In this document: one piece after another, positions 1 to 9,439 of the stretch
How the letters are laid out: every line of letters begins with the position of its first letter
How positions within the stretch are numbered: position 1 is the stretch's first letter
NCBI RefSeq assembly: GCF_900110205.1
Contig: NZ_FOCV01000002.1
Coordinates: 124,001-188,000, forward strand
Direction of reading: 5' to 3'
DNA from: Rhizobium tibeticum
GTDB lineage: Bacteria > Pseudomonadota > Alphaproteobacteria > Rhizobiales > Rhizobiaceae
DNA length: 64,000 bases
Program-made: the position numbers and the translations under genes
Notes under the pieces: model-generated
What the model was told of the DNA's origin: nothing
The model's input: the letters and a program-made list of their open reading frames with translations, nothing else
Database searches by the model: none

Positions 1-1099
1 CATGCTGTCGCCGCTCGGCTTCAAGGTGGACAAGGTGAAGGCGACAGCACCGGGAACATCCGACATCGAGAACCTCTACGCGCGCCTTGGCGATGACGGC
101 CCGCATCTGATGTTTGCCGGCCATACCGACGTGGTTCCGGTTGGCGACGAGCAGGCATGGTCGCACCCGCCCTTTGCCGCCGAGATATCAGGTGGCGAGC
201 TCTTCGGCCGCGGTGCCGTCGACATGAAGGGCGGGGTTGCCTGCTTCGTTGCGGCCATCGCACGCCATATCGAGAGGCATGGAGCGCCGAAGGGTTCGGT
301 CTCCTTCCTGATCACCGGCGACGAGGAAGGCCCGGCGATCAACGGCACGATCAAACTACTGCAATGGGCTGCCGAGCGCGGCGAACGCTGGGATGCCTGC
401 CTCGTCGGCGAACCGACCAACCCGGACAAGCTCGGCGACATGATCAAGATCGGCCGGCGTGGCTCGCTCTCCGGCAAGATCACGGTGCACGGTGTCCAGG
501 GCCATGCCGCTTATCCACATCTGGCCGACAATGCCGTGCGGGGTATCTTACAGTTGACTCAGGCGCTGATGGACCCGCCGTTCGACGGCGGTACCGACAA
601 TTTCCAGCCGTCCAACCTTGAGGTGACGACCATTGATGTCGGCAATCCTGCGACGAACGTCGTACCGGCCAAGGCGACGGCGAGCTTTAACATCCGTTTC
701 AATGACACGTGGACGGCCCAGAGCCTGCAGCAGGAGATCCTGCGCCGCCTTGACGCAGCCGCCGCCGACGGCGTGTTGCGTCCCGGTCGCGCGCCGCTGA
801 AGTACGATATCGTCTGGGCAGAGCGGCCGAGCCACGTCTTCCTAACGCGCAACAACGCGCTGATCGCCTCGCTTTCCTCCGCGGTCGAGAGTGTGACCGG
901 CCAGTCGCCGAAACTCTCCACCACAGGCGGCACGTCGGACGCCCGTTTCATCAAGGACTACTGCCCCGTCGTGGAGTTCGGTCTTGTTGGCCAGACCATG
1001 CACATGGTCGATGAACGTGTCGCTGTTTGCGACCTCGAGCGACTGACAGTAATCTATGAAACCTTCATCGAGCACTGGTTCGCGAATGCCGGGCTTTAG
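1..1099 (+). CDS. dapE: Succinyl-diaminopimelate desuccinylase, 5' end cut by window
   Basis: Zinc enzyme of the succinylase branch of lysine and meso-diaminopimelate synthesis. It hydrolyses N-succinyl-LL-DAP to LL-DAP and succinate in the cytoplasm. About 365 residues are visible. The family is usually 375-400, so some 15-30 N-terminal residues lie left of base 1 and the ATG at 2 is probably internal. Visible M20 metal-site motifs are GHTDVVPVG (metal His), [10 protein letters not shown] (bridging Asp), [11 protein letters not shown] (catalytic Glu-Glu pair) and a late GQTMHMVDE (His). The stop overlaps the start of the next membrane-protein gene by 14 bases, so the two are probably co-transcribed. 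Identification is secure; only the start is missing. Confidence 0.95.
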   Translation, partial: MLSPLGFKVDKVKATAPGTSDIENLYARLGDDGPHLMFAGHTDVVPVGDEQAWSHPPFAAEISGGELFGRGAVDMKGGVACFVAAIARHIERHGAPKGSVSFLITGDEEGPAINGTIKLLQWAAERGERWDACLVGEPTNPDKLGDMIKIGRRGSLSGKITVHGVQGHAAYPHLADNAVRGILQLTQALMDPPFDGGTDNFQPSNLEVTTIDVGNPATNVVPAKATASFNIRFNDTWTAQSLQQEILRRLDAAAADGVLRPGRAPLKYDIVWAERPSHVFLTRNNALIASLSSAVESVTGQSPKLSTTGGTSDARFIKDYCPVVEFGLVGQTMHMVDERVAVCDLERLTVIYETFIEHWFANAGL

Positions 1100-1682
1100 A
1101 GAGGTTCAATATTATCTGGCGGGGATCTGGCTGCTGATCCGCATGGATCCGCGTGGGTTCCGCTTCCTCGACATGTCGGAGCGCGGCGTCAACCGCTCGT
1201 TCTGGGCAATCCTGTGGTGCCTGCCGCCGATGGGAATCTCGTGGCTCTGGTGGCGCCAGGCCTTCCTGCAGACGATGCCGCCGCATACCGATGTCGGCGC
1301 GCTTTTCTATTTCCGGCTCGGGCTCGTTGAAGCCGCCAATTGGTTCGTTCCCCTGGTCTTTGCAGGCTTGCTGCTGCTGGCCTTCAAGAAGGGCGAGCGT
1401 TTCGCGCCCGTCATCGTCAGCGTCAATTGGCTGGGCGTCCCGCTCTCCTACATCAACGGGCTGCTGCTCGCACTGGTCTTCTTCCTGCCACAACTTGTCG
1501 GCGTCGTCTCGCTGCTGCTGCTTGCCTTCATGCTGGCGCAGGTGTTTGCGATCGCACGCATTCTCAGGATGATCTTCTACGGCCAGGGCCTGATGATCGG
1601 GGCACTCACGCTGGTGCTGCTCGTGCCATCGCTCATGCTGTCGGAATACCTGCAGCGCTTTCTCGGCATTTATCCGGTATAA
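1086..1682 (+). CDS. Small multi-pass membrane protein of unknown function
   Basis: A 198-residue protein with four or five hydrophobic stretches, near [51 protein letters not shown] and [16 protein letters not shown], ending just after the last one. It is therefore an inner-membrane protein. I recognise no catalytic motif. The ATG at 1086 is preferred over one 30 bases upstream because it overlaps the dapE stop by only 14 bases, as expected for translational coupling. It is transcribed with dapE. A conserved rhizobial hypothetical is the best description; no function can be assigned. Confidence 0.75.
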   Translation: MPGFREVQYYLAGIWLLIRMDPRGFRFLDMSERGVNRSFWAILWCLPPMGISWLWWRQAFLQTMPPHTDVGALFYFRLGLVEAANWFVPLVFAGLLLLAFKKGERFAPVIVSVNWLGVPLSYINGLLLALVFFLPQLVGVVSLLLLAFMLAQVFAIARILRMIFYGQGLMIGALTLVLLVPSLMLSEYLQRFLGIYPV

Positions 1683-1698
1683 ATCGGCCGGGATCGAC

Positions 1699-2598
1699 CT
1701 ATTCCGACAGGGCAATCATGCGTGCCTTCAGGAGGTCGACCATCCCTTTCACCTTCATCGTCAGCGCGCCCGGCGGCCGGAGTGCGTAGATGCCGCTGCC
1801 ATCTGGCCTCGGCAGGATCGTCGGGAAGAGCCGCACCAGCCTGCCGTCTCTCAACGGCTCGGCCACCAGCCATGTCTGCAGGTGGATGATCCCAAGCCCG
1901 GCGATGGCGCTTGCAAGAAGCCCGTCCATGTCGCCGCAAACAAAACGACCCGAAACCTCAAGTCGGTCTTCGGAGCTGGTTTCGCCGAAATGCCACATCC
2001 CGGCCTTCATTGGCTTCGGTGTGGTTAGGCAGGCGTGATGCACGAGGTCTGCCGGCACCGCGGGAACACCGTGCCGCTGAAGATAGGACGGCGCGGCACA
2101 GACGACGCTCTCCGTTATCGCAAGCTTCGTCACGAGAAGCGCGGAATCCTGCAGCTTGCCAATGCGGACGGCAAGATCGATGCCATCCTCGAGAGGATTC
2201 ACGGCCCGATCCTCCAACGACAGTTCGAGATGCACCTTCGGGAACCGCTCCAGATAGACCGGCACCAGCGGAACGACGTGACGCTGGCCGAAGCAGACCG
2301 GCGCCGAGATCATCAGCCATCCCTGCGGCTCGTTCGCCATCGCCGCGACGATGCTTCGGGTCTCCTCGAGCTGGCCGAGTACCTGCCGGGCGCGGTGGCA
2401 AAGCGTCTCACCTGCCGATGTCAATGCGAGCCGGCGTGTGGACCGGTAGAACAGCTCCACCCCAAGCTCGCCTTCCAGCATGTCGATCTGCCGCGATATC
2501 GACGATGCCTGCATATTCATGTCCCGGCCTGCGGCGGAAAAGCTCCCACCGGCAACAACCCTGAGAAAGACATCCAGCCGATCCGCGAAACCCGTCAT
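1699..2598 (-). CDS. LysR-family transcriptional regulator
   Basis: A 299-residue LysR-type regulator. The N-terminal winged helix-turn-helix is clear: FLRVVAGGSFSAAGRDMNMQ, then SSISRQIDMLEGELGVELFYRSTRRLALTSAG (given here in pieces around residues 12-62). The C-terminal effector domain is of the AaeR/DsdC-like class, with the ISAPVCFGQRHVVPLVPVYL segment. The start at 2598 (MTGFADRL) is chosen because the HTH begins about ten residues later; an in-frame extension to 2661 would run into the divergent intergenic region. It is divergent from a serine hydrolase gene (2771-3928), the usual arrangement for a LysR regulator and its target. The inducer is unknown. Confidence 0.9.
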   Translation of the reverse strand: MTGFADRLDVFLRVVAGGSFSAAGRDMNMQASSISRQIDMLEGELGVELFYRSTRRLALTSAGETLCHRARQVLGQLEETRSIVAAMANEPQGWLMISAPVCFGQRHVVPLVPVYLERFPKVHLELSLEDRAVNPLEDGIDLAVRIGKLQDSALLVTKLAITESVVCAAPSYLQRHGVPAVPADLVHHACLTTPKPMKAGMWHFGETSSEDRLEVSGRFVCGDMDGLLASAIAGLGIIHLQTWLVAEPLRDGRLVRLFPTILPRPDGSGIYALRPPGALTMKVKGMVDLLKARMIALSE

Positions 2599-2641
2599 CT
2601 TTGTCCTCCACGCAAAGCTCTCGCGGATATAGAGACGATTA

Positions 2642-2657
2642 TTGCAGTCGGACGCAA
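2642..2657. promoter_or_regulatory. Candidate LysR operator (TTGC-N8-GCAA)
   Basis: In the 172-bp divergent gap between the LysR gene and the serine hydrolase there is an inverted repeat, TTGC at 2642-2645 and GCAA at 2654-2657 separated by eight bases. LysR proteins often bind short inverted repeats in such shared promoters. The repeat is short and could occur by chance, so this is inference from position. Confidence 0.3.
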
Positions 2658-2770
2658 GCATTAAGGTCTCCCATCGTCAATGCGACGAGGCGGGCACCAA
2701 GGCTCGTCCAAATCTTCCAACCGTCCGTGGGGCGGCCGAGTGCGCCCGCCGTTTCTTCGAGAGGAAAAAC

Positions 2771-3928
2771 ATGTCTTGCTACGCAATCGTCAGGCCAGAC
2801 CCGAAAATGACGCGGCTACTCGACAGCGCAATCGACTCCGCGCTGGACGAGAAGCGGCTTGTCGGCACCGTCGTCCTGGTCGCGCGGGAGGGCCGCATTG
2901 TCTACAGCCGTGCCGCCGGCATGGCGAACCGGGAGAGCGGCCAGCCGATGAGCACAGACACGATCTTCCGGCTTTCTTCGGTGACCAAGCCGATCGTCGC
3001 CATCGCCGCCATGCGGCTTGTCGAAGAGGGGCGCATCGATCCGGCCGATCCCGTCGCCCGCTGGCTGCCCTATTTCTGTCCCCCGCTGGCGGACGGATCC
3101 GCATCCGTCATCACCATCCATCATCTGTTGACGCATACGGCAGGTCTCGGCGACGGCTTCAATGGGGATGCAAGCAAGCGGAAGCCCCTCGGCGCCGATA
3201 TCGCGGGCAGACACCCCAGCATCGCGCTCGAAGAAAAGCTTCGCCATCTTGCAACCCAACCGTTGCTCTACGAGCCCGGCAAGCGGTGGCGCTATTCGAT
3301 CTCGATGGATGTTCTCGGTGGCATCATCGAGAAGGAGACCAGCGCGCCGCTAGGCGAGGCAGTCGCCGCGCTCGTCACGGAGCCGCTTGGACTTTCCGAC
3401 ACTGCGTTTCATGTCACCGACCGCGGCCGCCTTGCCGTCCCCTACAAGAATGCAGCGCCACAACCCGAGCCGATGGGACGGGAGGATTCGATCATCACCC
3501 CTTCCGGCGTGTTCGGCTACTCGCCGGGGCGCATCTTCGATCCCGATATCTATCATTCCGCCAGCGGCGGCATGGCAGGCACAGCCGGCGATATCCTCGC
3601 CATACTCGAAACCATAAGACGCGGCGGAGCGCCGCTGCTTGATGCGAGCACCGTTTCCGCGATGATCCGCGACCAGACGAACGGCCTGACCGGACTTCAA
3701 CGACCCGGGCTGGGTTTCGGCTACGGCTGGGCTGTCGTCACCGATCCCGACCGCGCCGGGCTGCCGCTGGCGCGGGGAGCGATCCAGTGGGGCGGCGTCT
3801 ACGGCCACTCCTGGTTCATCGATCCGGAAAGGAGCCTGACGGTGGTGGCGCTTACGAACACGGCGCTCGAAGGCTTGTTCGGCGCTTTCCCATTCGATAT
3901 CGGCACGGCCATCTATCAAGCCCTGTAA
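2771..3928 (+). CDS. Serine hydrolase, beta-lactamase / class C (PBP-like) family
   Basis: A 385-residue protein of the beta-lactamase-like serine hydrolase family (Pfam Beta-lactamase type, including esterases and D-aminopeptidases). The nucleophile motif SVTK is at residues 70-73. A YS-containing second motif lies in the segment WRYSISMDVLGG, and the third-motif region is GGVYGHSWFIDPE near the C-terminus. There is no signal peptide, so a cytoplasmic esterase or amidohydrolase is more likely than a periplasmic beta-lactamase. The ATG at 2771 follows a GAGAGGAAAA ribosome-binding stretch; the in-frame extension upstream has no family similarity that I can see. Likely controlled by the divergent LysR regulator. 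Substrate unknown. Confidence 0.85.
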   Translation: MSCYAIVRPDPKMTRLLDSAIDSALDEKRLVGTVVLVAREGRIVYSRAAGMANRESGQPMSTDTIFRLSSVTKPIVAIAAMRLVEEGRIDPADPVARWLPYFCPPLADGSASVITIHHLLTHTAGLGDGFNGDASKRKPLGADIAGRHPSIALEEKLRHLATQPLLYEPGKRWRYSISMDVLGGIIEKETSAPLGEAVAALVTEPLGLSDTAFHVTDRGRLAVPYKNAAPQPEPMGREDSIITPSGVFGYSPGRIFDPDIYHSASGGMAGTAGDILAILETIRRGGAPLLDASTVSAMIRDQTNGLTGLQRPGLGFGYGWAVVTDPDRAGLPLARGAIQWGGVYGHSWFIDPERSLTVVALTNTALEGLFGAFPFDIGTAIYQAL

Positions 3929-3934
3929 GCCAGG

Positions 3935-4741
3935 TCATGATAGATCGTCACCGTCATCGCTGCCCTCCAGCCTGCGGTGGCGGTCGGTAATGACTTCTGG
4001 ATAATCGACCTGCATGAAATAGAGCCCGTCGGGGGGCGCAACGGGGCCACACGCCTTGCGGTCGCGGGCATTCAACGCAGCGCGGACATCGTTCGGCGTC
4101 CATTTGCCCTCACCGGCGAGCTTCAGTGTTCCCGCAAATGACCGGATCTGGTTATGCAGGAAGCTTTGGGCCGTCGCGCGGATCTCGATCAATTCGCCGC
4201 TTCTTGTCACGTCCAGCCGATCGAGTGTGCGGATCGGGCTGTTGGCCTGGCAATGGGCGGAGCGGAACGTGGAGAAATCATGCTTGCCGACAAGTGTCTG
4301 CGCGGCGGCATGCATGGCCTCGTGATCAAGGGTCTTCGGGACCCACCATGCCTTGCCGGCCTCAAGCGCCAGCGGCGCCCGGCGGCTGATGATGCGATAG
4401 AGATAGTGGCGCCGCAGCGCCGAGAACCGTGCATCGAAGAACTCACTCGCCGCTTCCACGCTGATGATCGCGACGCGCTCGCCGGCCAGCTTGAGATGGG
4501 CGTTGAGTGCGTTCTGAAGCTTGAAGCCCGACCATTCCCTGGCAAGGTCGGCATGAACCACCTGACCCGTGGCATGAACACCGGAATCGGTGCGGCCTGC
4601 CCCACGAATCGACACCGTCTCACCGCTCGCCGATCGGATCGCCTTCTCGATCGCACCCTGGACGGACGGCCCGTTTTCCTGCCGCTGCCAGCCGACGTAA
4701 GGACCACCGTCATATTCGACGATCATGCGGTAGCGGTGCAT
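3935..4741 (-). CDS. truA: tRNA pseudouridine(38-40) synthase
   Basis: Isomerises uridines 38, 39 and 40 in the tRNA anticodon arm to pseudouridine. The 268-residue length is normal for TruA. The catalytic aspartate sits in the invariant [11 protein letters not shown] motif near residue 50, and [19 protein letters not shown] is the family N-terminus. The ATG at 4741 shares one base with the fmt stop codon (TGATG), pointing to translational coupling with fmt. A TTG one codon upstream is also possible but gives a worse overlap. The operon order is def, then fmt, then truA on the minus strand, with a 173-base gap between def and fmt. It converges on the serine hydrolase gene with only six bases between them. 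Confidence 0.96.
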   Translation of the reverse strand: MHRYRMIVEYDGGPYVGWQRQENGPSVQGAIEKAIRSASGETVSIRGAGRTDSGVHATGQVVHADLAREWSGFKLQNALNAHLKLAGERVAIISVEAASEFFDARFSALRRHYLYRIISRRAPLALEAGKAWWVPKTLDHEAMHAAAQTLVGKHDFSTFRSAHCQANSPIRTLDRLDVTRSGELIEIRATAQSFLHNQIRSFAGTLKLAGEGKWTPNDVRAALNARDRKACGPVAPPDGLYFMQVDYPEVITDRHRRLEGSDDGDDLS

Positions 4742-5676
4742 CAAGGGAGCCTCGTGCCTGATGCAAGTGGCGTTCCACGCAGGAAGTCGGCAGCCAGCAA
4801 CGGCTTGCCACCGGCCTTTTGCAATTTGGTCAGGCGAACGGCGCCGGTTTCGCAGGCAACGACCAGATCGTCTGTCAGCAGTTCACCGGCGCTGCCGCTG
4901 CCTTGCGCAAGCTCCGAGGCCAGCACCTTCACCCGCTCAGGCTTGCCGCCGATTGCAACTTCGAACCATGCGCCGGGAAACGGCGCCAGACTGCGAATGT
5001 GATTATGGACTTCGGCAAAACCCTTGGAGAAGTCGATCCGCGTCTCACCCTTGTCGATCTTGGCGGCGTAGCGCACGCCCTCCGACGGCTGCGGCGTCAG
5101 GGGAAGATCGCCCATCTCGAGCTTGACCATCGCCTCGGCCATCGCCTTGGCACCGAGATGCATCAGCTTGTCGTGCAACTCTCCGGCCGTCATGTTGGCA
5201 CCGATCTCGACTTCGCTGGTGAGAGCCACTGGCCCGGTATCCAGGCCTTTGTCCATCTTCATCACCATCATGCCGGTCTTTTCGTCGCCGGCCATGATTG
5301 CCCGCTGGATCGGGGCGGCGCCCCGCCAACGCGGCAGTAGCGAGGCATGACCATTGTAGCAGCCGTAGCGCGTGCCGGTCAGGACCGCCTCCGGCAGCAG
5401 CAGGCCATAGGCAACGACCACAGCGACGTCGGCATCATGGGCCCTGAAGCGCTCGCGCTCTTCCGGATCCTTGAAATTCACCGGGGTAAAGACCGGAATG
5501 CCGAGCAGTTCGGCCGCCTGCTGCACCGGCGACTTCTGCAGGTCCAGCCCGCGCCGTCCGCCTGGCCTTGGCGGTTGGGTGTAGACGGCAAGGATCGTGT
5601 GCCCGGCGTCGACCAGCTGTCGCAGGGTCGGGACAGAAAATTCGGGCGTGCCCATGAAGATGATGCGAAGCGACAT
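4741..5676 (-). CDS. fmt: Methionyl-tRNA formyltransferase
   Basis: Transfers a formyl group from 10-formyl-tetrahydrofolate to initiator Met-tRNA. The 311-residue protein has the N-terminal formyltransferase Rossmann domain ([15 protein letters not shown]) and the catalytic Asn/His region [17 protein letters not shown]. The active-site Asp is in [11 protein letters not shown]-terminal OB-like tRNA-binding domain follows (residues about 205-311). Note NGH where enteric enzymes have N-V-H; Asn and His are kept. The start at 5676 (MSLRIIFMG) is chosen because the fold begins immediately; upstream residues in frame look unrelated. It is followed directly by truA and preceded by def, the usual initiation/termination pair. 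Confidence 0.96.
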   Translation of the reverse strand: MSLRIIFMGTPEFSVPTLRQLVDAGHTILAVYTQPPRPGGRRGLDLQKSPVQQAAELLGIPVFTPVNFKDPEERERFRAHDADVAVVVAYGLLLPEAVLTGTRYGCYNGHASLLPRWRGAAPIQRAIMAGDEKTGMMVMKMDKGLDTGPVALTSEVEIGANMTAGELHDKLMHLGAKAMAEAMVKLEMGDLPLTPQPSEGVRYAAKIDKGETRIDFSKGFAEVHNHIRSLAPFPGAWFEVAIGGKPERVKVLASELAQGSGSAGELLTDDLVVACETGAVRLTKLQKAGGKPLLAADFLRGTPLASGTRLP

Positions 5677-5849
5677 TTCTATCTCGCCTTGTTTCCGGTC
5701 GGCCGTCTTCAAACGGGTTTACGCGCTTGAGATCAAGCCCCTTCAGGCACCTGCCCGCGACATTGCTGGCCCGCGGGGCGCCATGCATTTGCCCGTCTTC
5801 GTCGGATCGGCGCGCCTCTCAAGCAGGGCCGCACCAACGGACGTCCGGG

Positions 5850-6368
5850 TTAGAGAGCCTTCGTCGACTTCGCCGCCTTGGTGAACTTCTTGACGACCAT
5901 GTCGCGCTTCAGACGGGAAATGTGGTCGATGAAAAGCACGCCGTTCAAGTGGTCGATCTCGTGCTGCAGGCAGGTGGCGAGCAGGCCGTCGGCCTCCACC
6001 GTCTGCTCCTTGCCGTCGCGGTCGAGGTACTTGACCGTCACGGTCGCAGGCCGCTCGACTTCAGCGTAGTAGTCGGGAATGGAGAGGCATCCCTCCTCAT
6101 ACACCGAACGTTCATCGGAGGAGGCGACGACTTCTGGGTTGACGAAAACCAGCGGTTGCTTCTCCTCGCCTTCGCGGGAAACATCAATCACCAGCATGCG
6201 GCGCGGCACGCCGATCTGGATGGCAGCAAGGCCGATACCCGGCGCATCGTACATGGTTTCAAGCATGTCGTCGGCGAGGCGCTGAAAATCGGCATCGACG
6301 CGCTCGATCGGCTTGGAAACCTGACGAAGCAGCGGATCGGGAAGAATGATGAGTGGCTTGATGGTCAT
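5850..6368 (-). CDS. def: Peptide deformylase
   Basis: Iron/zinc hydrolase that removes the N-formyl group from nascent proteins, undoing the Fmt modification. At 172 residues it is a type I enzyme. All three signature motifs are present: [10 protein letters not shown] (motif 1, residues 45-54), EGCLSIP (motif 2, metal Cys) and QHEIDHLNG (motif 3, two metal His and catalytic Glu). The ATG at 6368 (MTIKPL) is chosen; an upstream in-frame ATG six codons earlier adds residues unlike the family. The gap to fmt (5677-5849) shows no gene or clear terminator, so def-fmt-truA may be one transcript. Confidence 0.96.
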   Translation of the reverse strand: MTIKPLIILPDPLLRQVSKPIERVDADFQRLADDMLETMYDAPGIGLAAIQIGVPRRMLVIDVSREGEEKQPLVFVNPEVVASSDERSVYEEGCLSIPDYYAEVERPATVTVKYLDRDGKEQTVEADGLLATCLQHEIDHLNGVLFIDHISRLKRDMVVKKFTKAAKSTKAL

Positions 6369-6465
6369 GGCGTTCCCATAACGCATCTTTTTCCAGGATG
6401 GAATTATCCGGCAGGCAGGTGGAGCGCTTTTTTACGCCCCAGCCCGGAATTTCGCCGCGTTGCTA

Positions 6466-7962
6466 TCAGGCGGCGCGGCGCGGAACGGCCATCGAACGAT
6501 GCTCGACGCCGGTACGGAAGCGCTGCAGCAGCGCGATCAATTTGTCGACTTCGCCGCGCAGGCGCCGAGTCTCGGACGAGGTGTTCTCGACCATTCCTGA
6601 GTTCTGCTGCGTGATCGTGTCCATGTTGCGGATGGCGAGGCTGACCTCGTTGACCCCGGTTGCCTGATCGCGTGCGGCAGCGGCGATATCGGCAACGAAG
6701 CGGTTGATGATATCGATGCGGTTGATCATGTCGTTTAGTGCCTCTCCGGTGCTGCTGACGATGTCCACCCCTTCGTTCACCTGTGTCGAGCTTTCCGAGA
6801 TCAGATTCTTGATCGCCTTGGCCGCGTCTGCCGTGCGCTGTGCGAGCTGGCGAACCTCCTGCGCCACTACGGCAAAACCCTTGCCCGCATCGCCAGCACG
6901 CGCAGCTTCAACGCCGGCATTCAGCGCCAGCAGATTGGTTTGGAACGCAATCTCATCGATCACGCCGATGATCTTCGCGATCTCGGTCGACGATTTTTCG
7001 ATGCCGGCCATCGCCGTAACGGCGCTGGTGACGAGCTCGCCCGAATTCTTGGCCTTCTGTTGCGTCTCGCGAACAGCGCCGGACGCCTTTTCGGCGTTTG
7101 CGGCTGTCTGACCGACGCTGACCGAGAGCTGCTGCAGCGCCGCCGAGCTTTCCTCGACGCCGGCGGCTTGCTGGGCCGTGCGCACGGCAAGGTCATCTGT
7201 GGCCTTGGCGATCACATCAGTACCCCTCAGGATTTCGCCCGAGGTTGCCCGCACCGAGGCAAAGGACGTTCGAAGAGCCGCGACCGCGCGGTTATAATCG
7301 TCGGCCATCGCCCTGAAGTTGCCGGGCAGGTCAGGAGGTAGGGTCGCCTCGAGGTCGCCGTTCGAGAGGGCCTCCAGGCCGCGGCGAAGATGGTCGAGCG
7401 CAATTGCCTGATCCTGTTCGGCTTTCGCCCGCTCTTCCTCCAGCTTGCGGCGCCTCTCTTCAAGCGCTTCGAGGTAAACCGAGATCGAGTAATCCATATC
7501 CAACATCGCCGCCTTGATAACGGCGGCAAGCTTCTCGGCCAGCACCTTGCCCTGCTGCTTGGCAAACATCGAGGGCCACTGCTTGGCCATAAGGCCCTTC
7601 ACGAGTTCGCTCATCAGCAAGGCATAGCCGCCGATGTACCAGCGCGGCTCGAGGCCGATGCGGGCGTGTGTCTTGCCAACCGCGACCACGCCCTTCACGT
7701 AGCTTTCGTCGAAGTTGCCGCCCGCCAGGTTGGCCCAATGCTCTTCCTGACGCTTCTTGGCGTGTCCCATATGTGCCTTGTCGGCAAAGAAGCTCGCAAC
7801 CTCCGATGTCTTCGCCAGCTTTGCGTAGAACTTGTCGAGGGCGCCGCCGAGCAGCTCCGAGATTGCCGGGCGCATCTCGCGCAGCGCCGTGCGGGCTCCA
7901 TCATCCAGTTCGATGAAATCGAGGCGTTGCTTGAGCGCGCTGTCCGACTGCTGGCTGGTCAT
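6466..7962 (-). CDS. Globin-coupled methyl-accepting chemotaxis (aerotaxis) transducer
   Basis: A 498-residue soluble chemoreceptor. Residues about 10-180 form a sensor globin of the HemAT class: helical, with the proximal haem histidine expected at His99 in VGKTHARIG, followed by the conserved GLEPRWYIGGY. A coiled coil (EERRRKLEEERAKAEQDQ) and a HAMP-like segment (LRRGLEALSNGDLEATLP) lead to the signalling domain, whose hairpin tip is DEIAFQTNLLALNAGVEAAR. There is no membrane segment, so the receptor is cytoplasmic and probably senses oxygen or another gas through haem. The C-terminus (VPRRAA) lacks a CheR-binding pentapeptide, unlike the receptor at 10559-12898. The ATG at 7962 directly precedes the globin domain. 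Confidence 0.93.
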   Translation of the reverse strand: MTSQQSDSALKQRLDFIELDDGARTALREMRPAISELLGGALDKFYAKLAKTSEVASFFADKAHMGHAKKRQEEHWANLAGGNFDESYVKGVVAVGKTHARIGLEPRWYIGGYALLMSELVKGLMAKQWPSMFAKQQGKVLAEKLAAVIKAAMLDMDYSISVYLEALEERRRKLEEERAKAEQDQAIALDHLRRGLEALSNGDLEATLPPDLPGNFRAMADDYNRAVAALRTSFASVRATSGEILRGTDVIAKATDDLAVRTAQQAAGVEESSAALQQLSVSVGQTAANAEKASGAVRETQQKAKNSGELVTSAVTAMAGIEKSSTEIAKIIGVIDEIAFQTNLLALNAGVEAARAGDAGKGFAVVAQEVRQLAQRTADAAKAIKNLISESSTQVNEGVDIVSSTGEALNDMINRIDIINRFVADIAAAARDQATGVNEVSLAIRNMDTITQQNSGMVENTSSETRRLRGEVDKLIALLQRFRTGVEHRSMAVPRRAA

Positions 7963-8159
7963 GATGTCTCTGCTTTGCGATTGATGCTGAAAGGAAATTT
8001 GAGCAGAGCTTTTGCGCAATATGGTTGAGCAATGGTTAAATGCGCTTGCGATTCGTCAGCCGTCGTTTGTTCTCTCCGGTCATTTCGCCTGCCGGCACAC
8101 TTGTGGGATGTTCACGTTTTGATCTAGATATCTCATTTGAGTTTGCTATTGTTGCCAGC

Positions 8160-9392
8160 ATGAACACCAACTCTGAGTCGTTTCTCCTCGCCCTGTCGCA
8201 GATAAGCCCCGCCATGCTGGCGCTCGCCGGAGGCGCGATTGCCGCGCTGATCCTGCTTTTGATCGTCCTTGTCGCCCGCAGCGGGCAGGTGCGAAGAGAG
8301 CAGGCAGAGGTGGCGAGCTTGCGCGCCGCCGAGGCGGATGCCCGCATGGCCGAGCTTTTGAAGATCCAGGCGGAAATGCACGGGCGCATGTCGACGATGG
8401 CCGAAGTGTTCGGCTCGAGGCAATCTGAGCTGAACCAGGCGATCAGCCAGCGCCTGGACGGAATGTCGCAGCGCGTCAGCACGACGATCACCGAACAGAC
8501 CAAGTCGACGCACGAGAACCTGCAACGGCTGCAGGAGCGTCTCGCCGTCATCGATGCTGCCCAAAACAACATACAAACGCTGGCGAAGGACGTCGTCAGC
8601 CTGCAAGCGATCCTCTCCAATAAGCAGACACGCGGTGCTTTCGGCCAATCACGCATGGAGACGATTGTCGCCGATGGCCTGCCGATGGGCGCCTATGGAT
8701 TCCAGCAAACGCTGTCCAACGGCTCGCGTCCCGACTGCACCATCCGGATGCCCAACGGCGCGCCGCCGCTGGTGATCGATGCGAAATTCCCGCTTGAAGC
8801 CTGGAACGCGATCCGAGACGCGGGCGGACCGGATGGAGCCAAGGTCGCCTCGCAGCAGTTCCGTCGCGACATGGAAACGCATATCCGCGATATCTCTGAG
8901 AAATACCTGATCCAGGGAGAGACGCAGGACACGGCCTTTATGTTCGTGCCGTCTGAATCGATCTTCGCCGAGATCCACGAGAATTTCGAAGCAGTCGTGC
9001 AGAAGGCGCACCGATCGCGCATCGTCATCGTGTCACCTTCGCTGCTGATGCTCTCCATCCAGGTCATTCAGGCCGTCTTAAAGGATCAACGGATGCGGGC
9101 CCAGGCACACGTCATCCAGGGTGAGGTCGCAAACCTGATGGACGATCTCGGTCGCCTCGACGAGCGCGTCCGCAAGCTGCAGGGGCATTTCGCGATGGCG
9201 CAGAAGGACGTCGACCTGATCGTCACGTCCGCCGACAAGCTAAACAAGCGTGGATTGAAGATCGAGGCCCTGGAGTTCGAGGGCGGTGAGGACAGCAACA
9301 GCAAGACCACGGCACGAGACAATGACCCCGCGCCGAAATCCGTCGACAGCCGCAGTGGGCTTCTCAAGCTCAGGGTGGTTGACGACGAGTAA
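8160..9392 (+). CDS. rmuC: DNA recombination protein RmuC
   Basis: RmuC family protein of 410 residues. It has an N-terminal transmembrane anchor (residues about 15-40, ALAGGAIAALILLLIVLVA) and a long coiled coil (about 45-150). The nuclease-like RmuC core follows, with RGAFGQSRMETIVADGLP and the PD-(D/E)XK-like VIDAKFPLEAW segment. In E. coli RmuC limits recombination at inverted repeats; its biochemical activity is not settled. The ATG at 8160 lies next to the membrane anchor; the 40 upstream in-frame residues are unlike the family. It is divergent from the globin chemoreceptor. In other rhizobia it often sits near def-fmt, as here. Confidence 0.92.
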   Translation: MNTNSESFLLALSQISPAMLALAGGAIAALILLLIVLVARSGQVRREQAEVASLRAAEADARMAELLKIQAEMHGRMSTMAEVFGSRQSELNQAISQRLDGMSQRVSTTITEQTKSTHENLQRLQERLAVIDAAQNNIQTLAKDVVSLQAILSNKQTRGAFGQSRMETIVADGLPMGAYGFQQTLSNGSRPDCTIRMPNGAPPLVIDAKFPLEAWNAIRDAGGPDGAKVASQQFRRDMETHIRDISEKYLIQGETQDTAFMFVPSESIFAEIHENFEAVVQKAHRSRIVIVSPSLLMLSIQVIQAVLKDQRMRAQAHVIQGEVANLMDDLGRLDERVRKLQGHFAMAQKDVDLIVTSADKLNKRGLKIEALEFEGGEDSNSKTTARDNDPAPKSVDSRSGLLKLRVVDDE

Positions 9393-9439
9393 GGCCTTCG
9401 GGCAGTGTCGCGCCCAAGAAAGCATTGGACGGGACACCC

